Positions 1 to 6,980 of a stretch of 28,956 nucleotides of DNA are shown piece by piece; within the stretch, counting starts at the first letter, position 1, and each line of letters begins with the position of its first letter. Position numbers and translations under genes: made by a program. A model generated the notes under the pieces. The model made no database searches. It saw only the letters and a program-made list of their open reading frames with translations, and had not been told where the DNA came from. The stretch is from SFTJ01 sp905210415 (GTDB taxonomy: Bacteria; Bacteroidota; Bacteroidia; Bacteroidales; Muribaculaceae): assembly GCA_902476295.1 (NCBI GenBank), contig CABSDC010000024.1, positions 1 through 28,956 of the forward strand. The letters are read 5' to 3'.

Positions 1-13
1 ATTACCCCCCCCC

Positions 14-45
14 AAAAAAAAAATCGGGTGCTTGGTGCCCGATTT
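14..45 (-). terminator. Possible minus-strand terminator hairpin
   Basis: An 8-bp inverted repeat (21-28 with 38-45, arms AAATCGGG/CCCGATTT) has a 9-nt loop. It lies next to ten A residues at 14-23, which become a T-run when read on the minus strand, as expected for a Rho-independent terminator. Nine C residues at 5-13 precede the A-run, so the window opens with a C9-A10 homopolymer pair. No minus-strand gene just to the right would need it, so a bidirectional role or chance is possible. Confidence 0.4.
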
Positions 46-59
46 GGTTAAAGATAATG

Positions 60-91
60 CAAAAGGCGGGCGAAAGCTCGCCTTTTGTTTC
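60..91 (+). terminator. Rho-independent terminator of the gene left of the window
   Basis: The 12-nt arms 60-71 and 76-87 pair fully apart from one G-U and enclose a GAAA tetraloop; a short T-rich tail (GTTTCG) follows. It probably ends transcription of a plus-strand gene whose coding part lies before position 1. Confidence 0.65.
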
Positions 92-160
92 GAGATGAGA
101 TCCCATTTACGTTAACGCAATGGTTTTAGTGCCAGATAGTTGGCGGGGATTTTGTTCTGG

Positions 161-410
161 GGGGGTGGCGGAGTCGCAATCTGGTTAATCTGTTGGCAAC
201 TGCGTGTAAAAAATCACCGTCTGTGGGGGATGTGTTTGTGTATAAGTGGCGATAATGGATTAAATATCAATGTATTATGCGGACGTGGCATGCCACGTCC
301 CTACCAGCTGATGTTGTCAATTGTCGGCATCACCGCTCTGGTGGGTGGTGATAACGTAATCTGATTAATCTGTGGGCATCTGCGTGAAAAAATGCTACTA
401 TCTGCGGGAA
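161..410. repeat. Degenerate tandem duplication, 180-bp period
   Basis: Bases 161-230 and 341-410 align without gaps at an offset of exactly 180. I count about 39 of 50 identities over 161-210 against 341-390, and the best core is AATCTGRTTAATCTG with TGCGTG just after. Weaker similarity reaches back to about 138 and 318. I see no gene in 92-561. The 74-codon open frame at 140-364 crosses the repeat and the palindrome and has no recognisable protein features. Confidence 0.6.
281..300. repeat. Perfect 20-bp palindrome (REP-like)
   Basis: GGACGTGGCATGCCACGTCC is its own reverse complement and is followed by CTAC. The same unit, split by an insertion, is present at 11222-11236 and 11430-11445, and both copies share the nearby 13-mer TGTATTATGCGGA (271-283 and 11187-11199). 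This marks it as a dispersed intergenic repeat rather than a local operator. Confidence 0.65.
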
Positions 411-507
411 ACTAATCACTCGGCGATGTATATGCATCAGCTGGGCAGTGGAATGCTGTGGCTGGTGAAAAGTGGGCGTTTTTGTCAGCTTTTTTTGTGC
501 TGATATG

Positions 508-539
508 TTTGTAAAGGAGGCGGGAGTGACTTATCTTTG
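508..539 (+). promoter_or_regulatory. Bacteroidetes-type promoter for the fRMsr gene
   Basis: TTTG at 508-511 and TATCTTTG at 532-539 are separated by 20 nt, matching the Bacteroidetes consensus TTTG-N19-21-TAnnTTTG. Transcription should begin about 7 nt downstream, leaving a leader of roughly 16 nt before ATG 562. This position rules out the longer upstream start at 472. Confidence 0.8.
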
Positions 540-561
540 CAATGCAAAAAACGGAAGAATT

Positions 562-1029
562 ATGGCAGAACATCTTGAAATATCCACTGGTACAAAGACC
601 GAGCGCTATGAATTGCTGTATAAGCAGGTGCGTAGCGTGGTGGATGGTGAGCCCGACGAGATTGCCAATATGGCAAACGTGGCGGCGATGATACACGAGA
701 CCTTCGGGTTTTGGTGGACTGGCTTCTACCGTGTGGTGGGCGATAGGCTTGTGCTTGGCCCGTTTCAGGGGCCATTGGCATGCTCGCGCATAGCCTACGG
801 GCGCGGTGTGTGTGGCACGGCTTGGGCTGAAGCTGCCACGCAGGTGGTGCCCGATGTGGAGCAATTTCCCGGCCATATAGCGTGCAGCAGTGCATCGCGC
901 AGCGAGATAGTGGTGCCGATTATAAAGAGCGGAGTGGTGACTGCGGTGCTCGATATCGACAGCGAAAAACTTGCCACCTTCAACGACACCGACCGCATTT
1001 GGCTTGAACGCATCGTGGCATTGATGTGA
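562..1029 (+). CDS. msrC: Free methionine-(R)-sulfoxide reductase (GAF domain)
   Basis: The 155-residue protein is a single GAF domain of the YebR/fRMsr family. This family reduces free (not protein-bound) methionine-R-sulfoxide in the cytoplasm using thioredoxin, as part of oxidant defence. The family signature is clear: GPFQGPLAC, RGVCGTA, FPGHIAC and SEIVVP. The three cysteines of the catalytic/resolving set are all present (Cys74, Cys84, Cys108), with the same spacing as Cys84/94/118 of the E. coli enzyme. ATG 562 is chosen because the promoter at 508-539 lies inside the longer open frame from 472 and because the family begins here. The histidine phosphatase gene starts 42 nt downstream without an evident promoter, so the two may be co-transcribed, although no functional link is obvious. 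Confidence 0.92.
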   Translation: MAEHLEISTGTKTERYELLYKQVRSVVDGEPDEIANMANVAAMIHETFGFWWTGFYRVVGDRLVLGPFQGPLACSRIAYGRGVCGTAWAEAATQVVPDVEQFPGHIACSSASRSEIVVPIIKSGVVTAVLDIDSEKLATFNDTDRIWLERIVALM

Positions 1030-1071
1030 TGAATATACGAAACATAAAAACTATAAAAAAGTAAATACACT

Positions 1072-2376
1072 ATGAAACGAGTTTTTGGACTATTGGTGAT
1101 AGCCTTTGCGGCAATGAGCGCATTGGCTCAAAATCCACAAGCCGACTTCAAGGCAAACGTGCTGAAGAGCGGCAACAACTATTATGCTTATCCTTACACC
1201 GAGCATCCCGCTCCAGCCCTTACGGCTGCCCCAGAGGGATATAAACCATTCTATATCGACCATTATGGACGCCATGGCTCGCGTTGGCTTATCAACCCAA
1301 AGCAATACACCCAACCTGTGGCAGAACTTGCCAAGGCTGAGCGCAACGGTTGCCTCACTCCACGTGGCAAGCAATTGCTCGCACAACTTCGCGATATTGT
1401 TGCCGGTTCTGAAAAGCGACTCGGCGAGCTCACACAAGTGGGCGCCGATCAGCACCGTGGCATAGGCCGACGCATGTATGAGAATTTCCCAGAAGTGTTT
1501 GCCGGAGATGCCCGCGTCACAGCCCGCTCGTCGGTGGTGATTCGCTGCATACTCTCAATGAGCAACGAATTGCAGGAATTGTATGCCAAAAATCCGCGTT
1601 TGCGCATCTCGGAGGATGCCAGCGAAGCCGATATGTATTATTGCGCACACGGCGACTCGGTGATCAACAAGATACACCGTCAAAACAATGCCGAACTTAA
1701 AGCCTTCATGAAGAGCTGCGTGCATCCTGAGAATCTCTGCAAGAAACTCTTCACCGACCAGAAATTTGTGGCCGACAGCGTTGATGCCGCACTGATGATG
1801 ACCAACCTGTGGGATGTGTGCAGCAATCAGCAAAGCCACTACACCGATGTGCAGTTCTACGACTTGTTTACTCCAGCAGAAGTGTATCAGTTGTGGCAAA
1901 GAACCAACGCCTACTGGTATGTTCATTCGGGCTATAGCCGATACACCGACTTCCGCGCGCCATTCTCGCAATATGATTTGCTCCGCAATATGCTTGTGAC
2001 CGCCGACAAGGCATTGGCCGACGGCAAAAACCAAGCCGACTTGCGCTTCGGCCACGAATCGTGCCTGTTGCCACTGGCTTGCCTGATGGAACTAAACAAC
2101 ACCGCACAACGCGACATCCCATTTGAGCAGCTTGGCGAGCGCTGGCAAAGCTACAAGGTGTTCCCAATGGCGTGCAACATACAGTGGGTGTTCTATAAGA
2201 AGGCCGGAAGCGACGACGTGCTCGTGAAGGTGCTTCTCAACGAAGAGGAAGCCACATTTCCAGTGGCATCAGACGTTAAGCCATATTATCACTGGCGCGA
2301 TGTGCGTGAGTATTATTGGAATAAGTTGAATGATTATGCTGCAAAGCACCCAGATAGTGATTTTAAAAAGAATTGA
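1072..2376 (+). CDS. Secreted histidine-type phosphatase, MINPP/phytase-like
   Basis: This is a 434-residue protein of histidine phosphatase clade 2. Residues 1-20 form a signal peptide (MKRVFGLLVIAF, then a likely cleavage after Ala-Leu-Ala-Gln), so it works in the periplasm or at the surface. The catalytic motif HYGRHGSRW contains nucleophile His68 and the phosphate-binding Arg67 and Arg71. A second motif, RFGHES, has His328-Glu329 in the place of the HAE/HD proton-donor motif of this clade. Bacterial members related to multiple inositol polyphosphate phosphatase remove phosphates from phytate, and gut Bacteroidetes secrete such enzymes; that substrate is inferred here. An acid phosphatase on another phosphomonoester is the alternative. 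The gene follows the fRMsr gene by 42 nt, and no strong terminator is visible after it. Confidence 0.85.
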   Translation: MKRVFGLLVIAFAAMSALAQNPQADFKANVLKSGNNYYAYPYTEHPAPALTAAPEGYKPFYIDHYGRHGSRWLINPKQYTQPVAELAKAERNGCLTPRGKQLLAQLRDIVAGSEKRLGELTQVGADQHRGIGRRMYENFPEVFAGDARVTARSSVVIRCILSMSNELQELYAKNPRLRISEDASEADMYYCAHGDSVINKIHRQNNAELKAFMKSCVHPENLCKKLFTDQKFVADSVDAALMMTNLWDVCSNQQSHYTDVQFYDLFTPAEVYQLWQRTNAYWYVHSGYSRYTDFRAPFSQYDLLRNMLVTADKALADGKNQADLRFGHESCLLPLACLMELNNTAQRDIPFEQLGERWQSYKVFPMACNIQWVFYKKAGSDDVLVKVLLNEEEATFPVASDVKPYYHWRDVREYYWNKLNDYAAKHPDSDFKKN

Positions 2377-2407
2377 TGTGCTGATTTGCAAAAAAGTGGT
2401 GAAATTG

Positions 2408-2439
2408 TTTTCACAATTTGATAATATCCATTAATTTTG
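2408..2439 (+). promoter_or_regulatory. Promoter of the TPR-protein gene
   Basis: TAATTTTG at 2432-2439 matches the TAnnTTTG -7 element. The best -33 partner at correct spacing is TTTT at 2408-2411, 20 nt upstream; a better TTTG at 2417-2420 is too close. Overlapping inverted repeats around 2399-2419 (GTGAAA/TTTCAC and AAATTGT/ACAATTT) may be an operator or a weak hairpin, but no T-run follows. The predicted leader is about 48 nt. Confidence 0.6.
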
Positions 2440-2493
2440 CAAATTGATGAAATAATCTTATAAAAAGCAAATTAAAAAAAGAATTACATAAAA

Positions 2494-3180
2494 ATGGCAA
2501 AAGAAAAAGCGAATCAAACCCGCACATCAATTGACGAACTCAACGAGGGCCTTTCAACGCTCGAACAAAGAGTTGAAAACAACAAAAAGATTATCGGTTA
2601 TGTAGCAATAGCAATCTTGGTGGTTGCTGCAGCAGCAATCTTCGGCTACAAGTATCTCTATCAACAACCTCGTCAAGAGAGTTCAAAGAACGAAATCTGT
2701 CAAGCCGACATGTCGCTTGCACTTGGTCAAGACTCAGTGGCTCTTGCACAATACAAGGCTGTAGCTGACAAGTATAGCAACGAAAACGGCGAACGCGCAG
2801 CATTGAATGCAGCAATTATCCTTTACCAAAAGGGCAAATACGAAGAAGCTGCTAAATATATCAAGGAATACGGCACAGAAGGCACTATTGTAGGTCCTGC
2901 TGCTCAATCACTCCTTGGCGACTGCTACGTTAACCTCGACAAGTTGTCGGATGCCCTTTCTGCTTACGACAAGGCTATCTCACTCAGCAACGACAACGAA
3001 CTTTACACTCCATTGTTCATGACTAAGAAAGCCGTTATCTATCGCGAACAAAAGGATTTCAGCAAAGAAGCTGAGGTTTACCAAACTATCAAGGACAAGT
3101 ACCCAACATTCAGCGCAAACTACAACGTAGACGTTGACAAGTATCTTGCTCGCGCTAAGGCAGAAGCTGAAGCAAAGTAA
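2494..3180 (+). CDS. Membrane-anchored tetratricopeptide repeat protein
   Basis: The protein has 228 residues. A charged cytoplasmic N-terminus with a possible short coiled coil (about 10-32) leads into one transmembrane helix at about 33-53 (IIGYVAIAILVVAAAAIFGY). A TPR array then fills about 75-215 (units such as GERAALNAAIILYQKGKYEE and LLGDCYVNLDKLSDALSAYD). The layout, an N-terminal anchor with an outward TPR domain, resembles the YfgM/TPR_21 type, which in E. coli contacts the secretion and folding machinery; that role here is only by analogy. It has its own promoter and a strong terminator, so it is probably monocistronic. Frequent GCT, AAG and AAC codons resemble those of the big gene at 6981 more than those of most neighbours, which may mean high expression; this was not quantified. 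Confidence 0.85.
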   Translation: MAKEKANQTRTSIDELNEGLSTLEQRVENNKKIIGYVAIAILVVAAAAIFGYKYLYQQPRQESSKNEICQADMSLALGQDSVALAQYKAVADKYSNENGERAALNAAIILYQKGKYEEAAKYIKEYGTEGTIVGPAAQSLLGDCYVNLDKLSDALSAYDKAISLSNDNELYTPLFMTKKAVIYREQKDFSKEAEVYQTIKDKYPTFSANYNVDVDKYLARAKAEAEAK

Positions 3181-3240
3181 AGAAATCAGCGAAACGCTGA
3201 AAACAAACAAGACTATTTAATTGTTATTATATAGTGTAAT

Positions 3241-3280
3241 ACGGGGAGTTCCGCATAAGGAACTCCCCGTAAGTTTGTTT
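3241..3280 (+). terminator. Strong Rho-independent terminator
   Basis: A 12-bp perfect stem (3241-3252 with 3259-3270, arms ACGGGGAGTTCC/GGAACTCCCCGT) has a six-base loop and is followed by AAGTTTGTTT. It closes the TPR gene. A smaller hairpin at 3186-3200 (TCAGCG/CGCTGA) right after the stop codon lacks a T-run. Confidence 0.85.
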
Positions 3281-3360
3281 GTAAGGTGGCTGTGAAGCCC
3301 CTTATGCAGTGAATAACAGAAAAATAGGGTTGTTATAGTGATAAAATAAGAAAAAATGTG

Positions 3361-3368
3361 TAATTTTG
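3361..3368 (+). promoter_or_regulatory. -7 element of the B12 operon promoter
   Basis: TAATTTTG fits the Bacteroidetes TAnnTTTG box. It lies just before the conserved riboswitch begins and would start the transcript at about 3375. A convincing TTTG box at the usual spacing is not visible (GTTGTT at 3329-3334 is 26 nt away), so the -33 element is weak. Confidence 0.6.
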
Positions 3369-3371
3369 TGT

Positions 3372-3606
3372 GCGCAAAAGGTTCTTGTATCCTGCGAGGA
3401 TGATGAGCTAAGAAGGGAATGCAGTGAAAACCTGCTACACTACCCGGTGCTGTAAGTTCCGAAGGTAAAAAGCGGCTGATAAAAACCACTGAAATCTTCT
3501 GCGGTTGTCAACACTTTGACAACGAGCTGGTTTTGGGAAGGTTGGGTCGCTTGGAACGAGTCAGAAGACCTGCCTGTTGCACTTTGTTCTCCACGGGATT
3601 ATGGAG
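3372..3606 (+). ncRNA. Cobalamin (adenosylcobalamin-type) riboswitch
   Basis: The leader carries the conserved cobalamin-aptamer blocks in order: AAGGGAATGCAGTGAAAACC at about 3412-3432, the TACCCGGTGCTGTAAG stretch at 3441-3456, and the B12 box (GTCAGAAGACCTGCCTGTTG) at about 3560-3579. After the B12 box a hairpin at 3589-3606 (CTCCA/TGGAG) presents CGGG in its loop, complementary to CCCG at 3443-3446, as expected for the L5-L13 kissing interaction that locks the ligand-bound state. The hairpin ends 2 nt before the ATG at 3609, so B12 would most simply block translation of the receptor. Downstream gene content (BtuB, BtuG-like) agrees with B12 control. Confidence 0.9.
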
Positions 3607-3608
3607 TA

Positions 3609-5639
3609 ATGAATATGATGAGATTTTGTATGATAAATATTAAAGCAAGACAAGTGGTTTTTGCCTTATCTATGTTGGCAGCGTGCGTGATGAATAGTGG
3701 CATGTTGCTGGCACAAGACATGTCGGCAAATCACGAAGAGAATCGAGAAGAAGGTTTTAAGGAAGAAGATTTGATAGGCGATACCCTCGTGGCATTGGAG
3801 GGGGATGGCCGGCGCCCTATAGCCACTAGGCAAGCGCTAAAAGGCCGTGAGCTGCAAGCGCTTTCATCGACAAGCGTGGCAGATGCCTTGAAGTATTTTG
3901 CCGGAGTGCAGATAAAGGACTATGGCGGGTTGGGCGGATTGAAGACCATAAATGTGCGTTCGCTCGGAGCGCAGCACGTGGGTGTGTATATCGATGGCAT
4001 CCGCATCACCAATGCGCAGAATGGCACTGTTGACTTAGGTAAATTCTCGCTCACCACAATGGAGACTGTGGAACTGTATAATGCCAACAAACTCGACAAC
4101 TGCCAGTCGGCATCGGAGTATGCATCGGGAGCAACCGTTTATCTGCGTACCCGTCGACCCGATCGCGATTCGCTTGCAGTGCAGTTGCGTCGTGGTTCTT
4201 TCAGCACCTATATGGCGAAAGCCAATATGCAATTCTCGAGAAAGGGTTGGAAAGGCTTTATCGATGGCGAATGGCTCACTACAAAGGGCGACTACCCATT
4301 CCGCTACAAATCGGAATACGAAGACACTGTGGGACGCAGAGCCAATTCCGATATCGACTACTATCGATTGGAAGGAGCGCTGTTTTATCGTGGTTTTGCA
4401 TCGCATATCTATTATTATAACTCCGAACGCGGTTGTCCGGGCGGCATCGTGCGACGCCTGTCGGACAAATATATCAACGTAGGACGCGAGTGGGACAGCG
4501 ATTTCTTTGTGCAGACATCGTATAGTTGGCAGATAGGTCAACACCGATTTAAGGTGAATGCAAAATACACCAACGAGTATCTAAGATATTGCACCGACTA
4601 TCCAGAAAACCAAAACACGGCACGTGTCAACAACCACTATCGACAGGAAGACCTCTATGGCGCAGCCTGCTATGGGTGGATGCCGTTGTCGTGGCTCTCG
4701 TTCACGACAAGTTATGATGTGCGATACTCCAAATTGGTTGCCGACTTGAAATACTTTGAGCCAGTGCACCGCTTAGACCAAAAGGCGGTGATGGCATTGC
4801 AAACCAATTGGAATGGCATACAATTCGCGGCCTCGATGCTCTATCAGCACTATCGCGACCACACCAATGTGCATGTGGGAGCTGCCGACCCGTTGCAGCG
4901 CTTCACTCCAGCCGTGTCTCTTGCCTATAGCCTGAAGGATCTCACTGTGAGGGCGTGGTATAAGAAGATATTTAGAGCTCCTACGCTCAACGACCTCTAC
5001 TACACGCAGGTGGGCAACCGCAACTTGAAGCCGGAATACACCAAGCAATGGAATGTGGGTACGGAATATAAGCATCAGTGGGGCCCTTGGGCAGCAAGCA
5101 TCCAAGCCGATGCCTATATCAACAAGATCGAAAACCGCATTGTGTGCCTACCTATGAAGGGTACCTACTCGTGGACGATGATGAACTATGGTTACACCTT
5201 CTGCAAGGGCATTAATGCCACTGGCAAGGTGGGCTATGCACCACGCGACTGGAACTTCTCGCTGCTCACATCGCTCACGCTGCAGCGCGACCTCAATCGC
5301 ACCGACCCAGAGGATACTGACGTGTATAACAAGCCAATATGCTATTCGCCAACATTGTCGTATGGCATCACAGGCATAGTGGGCTGGCGCAAACTGTCGC
5401 TCACGGTGTCAAATCTGCACGTGTCGGAACGCATGTGGTCGTATGCCGACCCTGAAGATATTCTCAAGCCATACAACAACGTTGACATGAAGGCTACTTA
5501 CTCATATCCTGTGAACAAGAAAATCGACCTTGGCGTGTCGCTCGAAATCAACGACTTGCTCAACGAGCAGTATGAGCACATCCCTCGCTACCCGATGCCG
5601 GGACGCAACTATCGATTGACTTTCACATTTTCACTATAA
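3609..5639 (+). CDS. btuB: BtuB-like TonB-dependent cobalamin receptor
   Basis: An outer-membrane TonB-dependent receptor of 676 residues. A signal peptide (MINIKARQVVFALSMLAACV region) precedes a plug domain at about residues 70-180, with typical phrases such as VADALKYFAGVQIKDYGG, INVRSLGAQHVGVYIDG and NAQNGTVDLGKFSL. A 22-strand barrel follows, ending in a terminal aromatic strand (YRLTFTFSL). Late-barrel family motifs are visible (FRAPTLNDLYY, NRNLKPEY). Position directly behind a cobalamin riboswitch makes corrinoid uptake the best call. ATG 3609 is preferred because the open frame upstream to 3516 overlaps the riboswitch; ATG 3615, 3618 or 3630 are close alternatives giving the same mature protein. 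It heads an operon, with the BtuG-like gene 28 nt downstream. Confidence 0.9.
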   Translation: MNMMRFCMINIKARQVVFALSMLAACVMNSGMLLAQDMSANHEENREEGFKEEDLIGDTLVALEGDGRRPIATRQALKGRELQALSSTSVADALKYFAGVQIKDYGGLGGLKTINVRSLGAQHVGVYIDGIRITNAQNGTVDLGKFSLTTMETVELYNANKLDNCQSASEYASGATVYLRTRRPDRDSLAVQLRRGSFSTYMAKANMQFSRKGWKGFIDGEWLTTKGDYPFRYKSEYEDTVGRRANSDIDYYRLEGALFYRGFASHIYYYNSERGCPGGIVRRLSDKYINVGREWDSDFFVQTSYSWQIGQHRFKVNAKYTNEYLRYCTDYPENQNTARVNNHYRQEDLYGAACYGWMPLSWLSFTTSYDVRYSKLVADLKYFEPVHRLDQKAVMALQTNWNGIQFAASMLYQHYRDHTNVHVGAADPLQRFTPAVSLAYSLKDLTVRAWYKKIFRAPTLNDLYYTQVGNRNLKPEYTKQWNVGTEYKHQWGPWAASIQADAYINKIENRIVCLPMKGTYSWTMMNYGYTFCKGINATGKVGYAPRDWNFSLLTSLTLQRDLNRTDPEDTDVYNKPICYSPTLSYGITGIVGWRKLSLTVSNLHVSERMWSYADPEDILKPYNNVDMKATYSYPVNKKIDLGVSLEINDLLNEQYEHIPRYPMPGRNYRLTFTFSL

Positions 5640-5667
5640 CGATTTAACCCAAAAACAGATAACGACT

Positions 5668-6939
5668 ATGAAACGAATTCTTCTAATGATTGTCACCCTC
5701 CTCGCCATAGGCAGCATAGCCATGGCAAAGGAAAAGATAATCCTTCTCAACGAGGGCAATTGGCAGGCCGACAACGGTACGATGACATACTTTGAAGACG
5801 ATAAGGTGGTGAGCAACAAATGGTTTCGTGAAAAAAATGGCTCGAAACTTGGCGACACTCCTAACGATATCATACAGATAAACGACAATTTGATTGCCAT
5901 AGCTATCAATTGGTCGAACATCGTGCAGTTTATCACCCCAGAGGGTAAGGCAGTGGCAGCAACCGAAGATGTACCAAACAACCGCAAACTTGCTTCTGAC
6001 GGCAAATATGTGTATGTGTCGTCGTATGGCCATGAGTGTGGCACCATCAATGGCATAAAGCATTTCACCAAGGGCTATGTGGCAAAAATCGATGTGAACA
6101 CATTCAAGGTGGTAGATGCCGTGGAAGTAGGATATGAGCCAGAGGGTATAGCCTACTACAAGGGCCACCTTTTTGTGGCAAACACTGGTGGCTATGCGTT
6201 TCAGGAAGCCCATGACTATGAAACCAATGTGACTATTATTGATGCTGCTACAATGAAGGTGGTTAAAGATGTGGATACAGGTCAAATAAACCTATACGGC
6301 AAGATGTCGCAAAGCGGCAGGTATCTGTGCATCAATTCGCCTGGTGATTATTACAACGTGTTGGCTGCAACCATTATATTCGATTGTGAGGCGGCGTTGA
6401 ATGGCGACAAAGAACCATTCACGAAGCTTGAGTATGCGGCTACATACAATACAACAGCACTCGATGGCAAATTTTATGCTATCGGTTCGCGATACTCTTA
6501 CATAACAAGCGAGTATGCATTTAATTATGTGATTATCGACCCGGCACTTGTGATGGAATCTGATGGTGCCGAAGGCGTTTCGGAGACATTCCCTGGCACA
6601 GTGCTCGAGGATATCAAAAAACTTCAGATGCCTTACGGAATATATATCAACCCATACACCGGATATATCTATGCCACTGATGCAGGCGGATATGTTGAGG
6701 CTGGAACGCTTTTGCAATGGTCGCCAGAAGGCCAGTTGCTCGGTAAGCACAAGGTGTATATCAACCCAGGCCACCTGCTCGCACTTCCGCCAGATGGACA
6801 CTTCTCTGGCTTGAACAATGTGGTGAGAGATGAGACTATCAAGGACGGTAAGATGTATGACATCATGGGTCGTGAGATTTCACAACCACGCAGAGGCGAA
6901 ATCTACATAAAGAATGGACAGAAAATGATAGAGAAATAA
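5668..6939 (+). CDS. BtuG-like secreted beta-propeller (YncE/DUF5074 type)
   Basis: A 423-residue exported protein. Residues 1-20 are a signal peptide ending at Ala-Met-Ala, with no lipobox cysteine. The body is a series of propeller blades of the YncE/DUF5074 kind (DGKYVYVSSYG, YVAKIDVNTFKVVDAVEVG, PEGIAYYKGHLFVANTGG, NVTIIDAATMKVVKDVDTG, GYIYATDAGG). In Bacteroides such a propeller, BtuG, is a surface lipoprotein that binds B12 with very high affinity and sits on BtuB, and the order riboswitch-btuB-this gene matches. Unlike classical BtuG it ends in a tail (about 395-423: MYDIMGREIS, then IYIKNGQKMIEK) resembling the T9SS type A sorting domain, so export by type IX secretion rather than lipidation is inferred. 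The next gene follows after 41 nt. Confidence 0.8.
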   Translation: MKRILLMIVTLLAIGSIAMAKEKIILLNEGNWQADNGTMTYFEDDKVVSNKWFREKNGSKLGDTPNDIIQINDNLIAIAINWSNIVQFITPEGKAVAATEDVPNNRKLASDGKYVYVSSYGHECGTINGIKHFTKGYVAKIDVNTFKVVDAVEVGYEPEGIAYYKGHLFVANTGGYAFQEAHDYETNVTIIDAATMKVVKDVDTGQINLYGKMSQSGRYLCINSPGDYYNVLAATIIFDCEAALNGDKEPFTKLEYAATYNTTALDGKFYAIGSRYSYITSEYAFNYVIIDPALVMESDGAEGVSETFPGTVLEDIKKLQMPYGIYINPYTGYIYATDAGGYVEAGTLLQWSPEGQLLGKHKVYINPGHLLALPPDGHFSGLNNVVRDETIKDGKMYDIMGREISQPRRGEIYIKNGQKMIEK

Positions 6940-6980
6940 ATAATACTATTTAATTTTAATAACTTTTAATTTTTTACACA

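Noticed and set aside
140..364. 74-codon open frame on the plus strand
   Set aside because: It spans the degenerate tandem repeat and the perfect palindrome, has no promoter box at its start and encodes no recognisable protein.
161..410. CRISPR-like repeats
   Set aside because: There are only two degenerate copies with a 180-bp period and no short spacers; no cas genes are present in the window.
472..561. N-terminal extension of the fRMsr frame from ATG 472
   Set aside because: The TTTG/TATCTTTG promoter lies inside it and the extension has no counterpart in the family; ATG 562 fits both.
3516..3608. N-terminal extension of the BtuB frame from ATG 3516
   Set aside because: It overlaps the B12 box and final hairpin of the riboswitch; the signal peptide begins after 3608.
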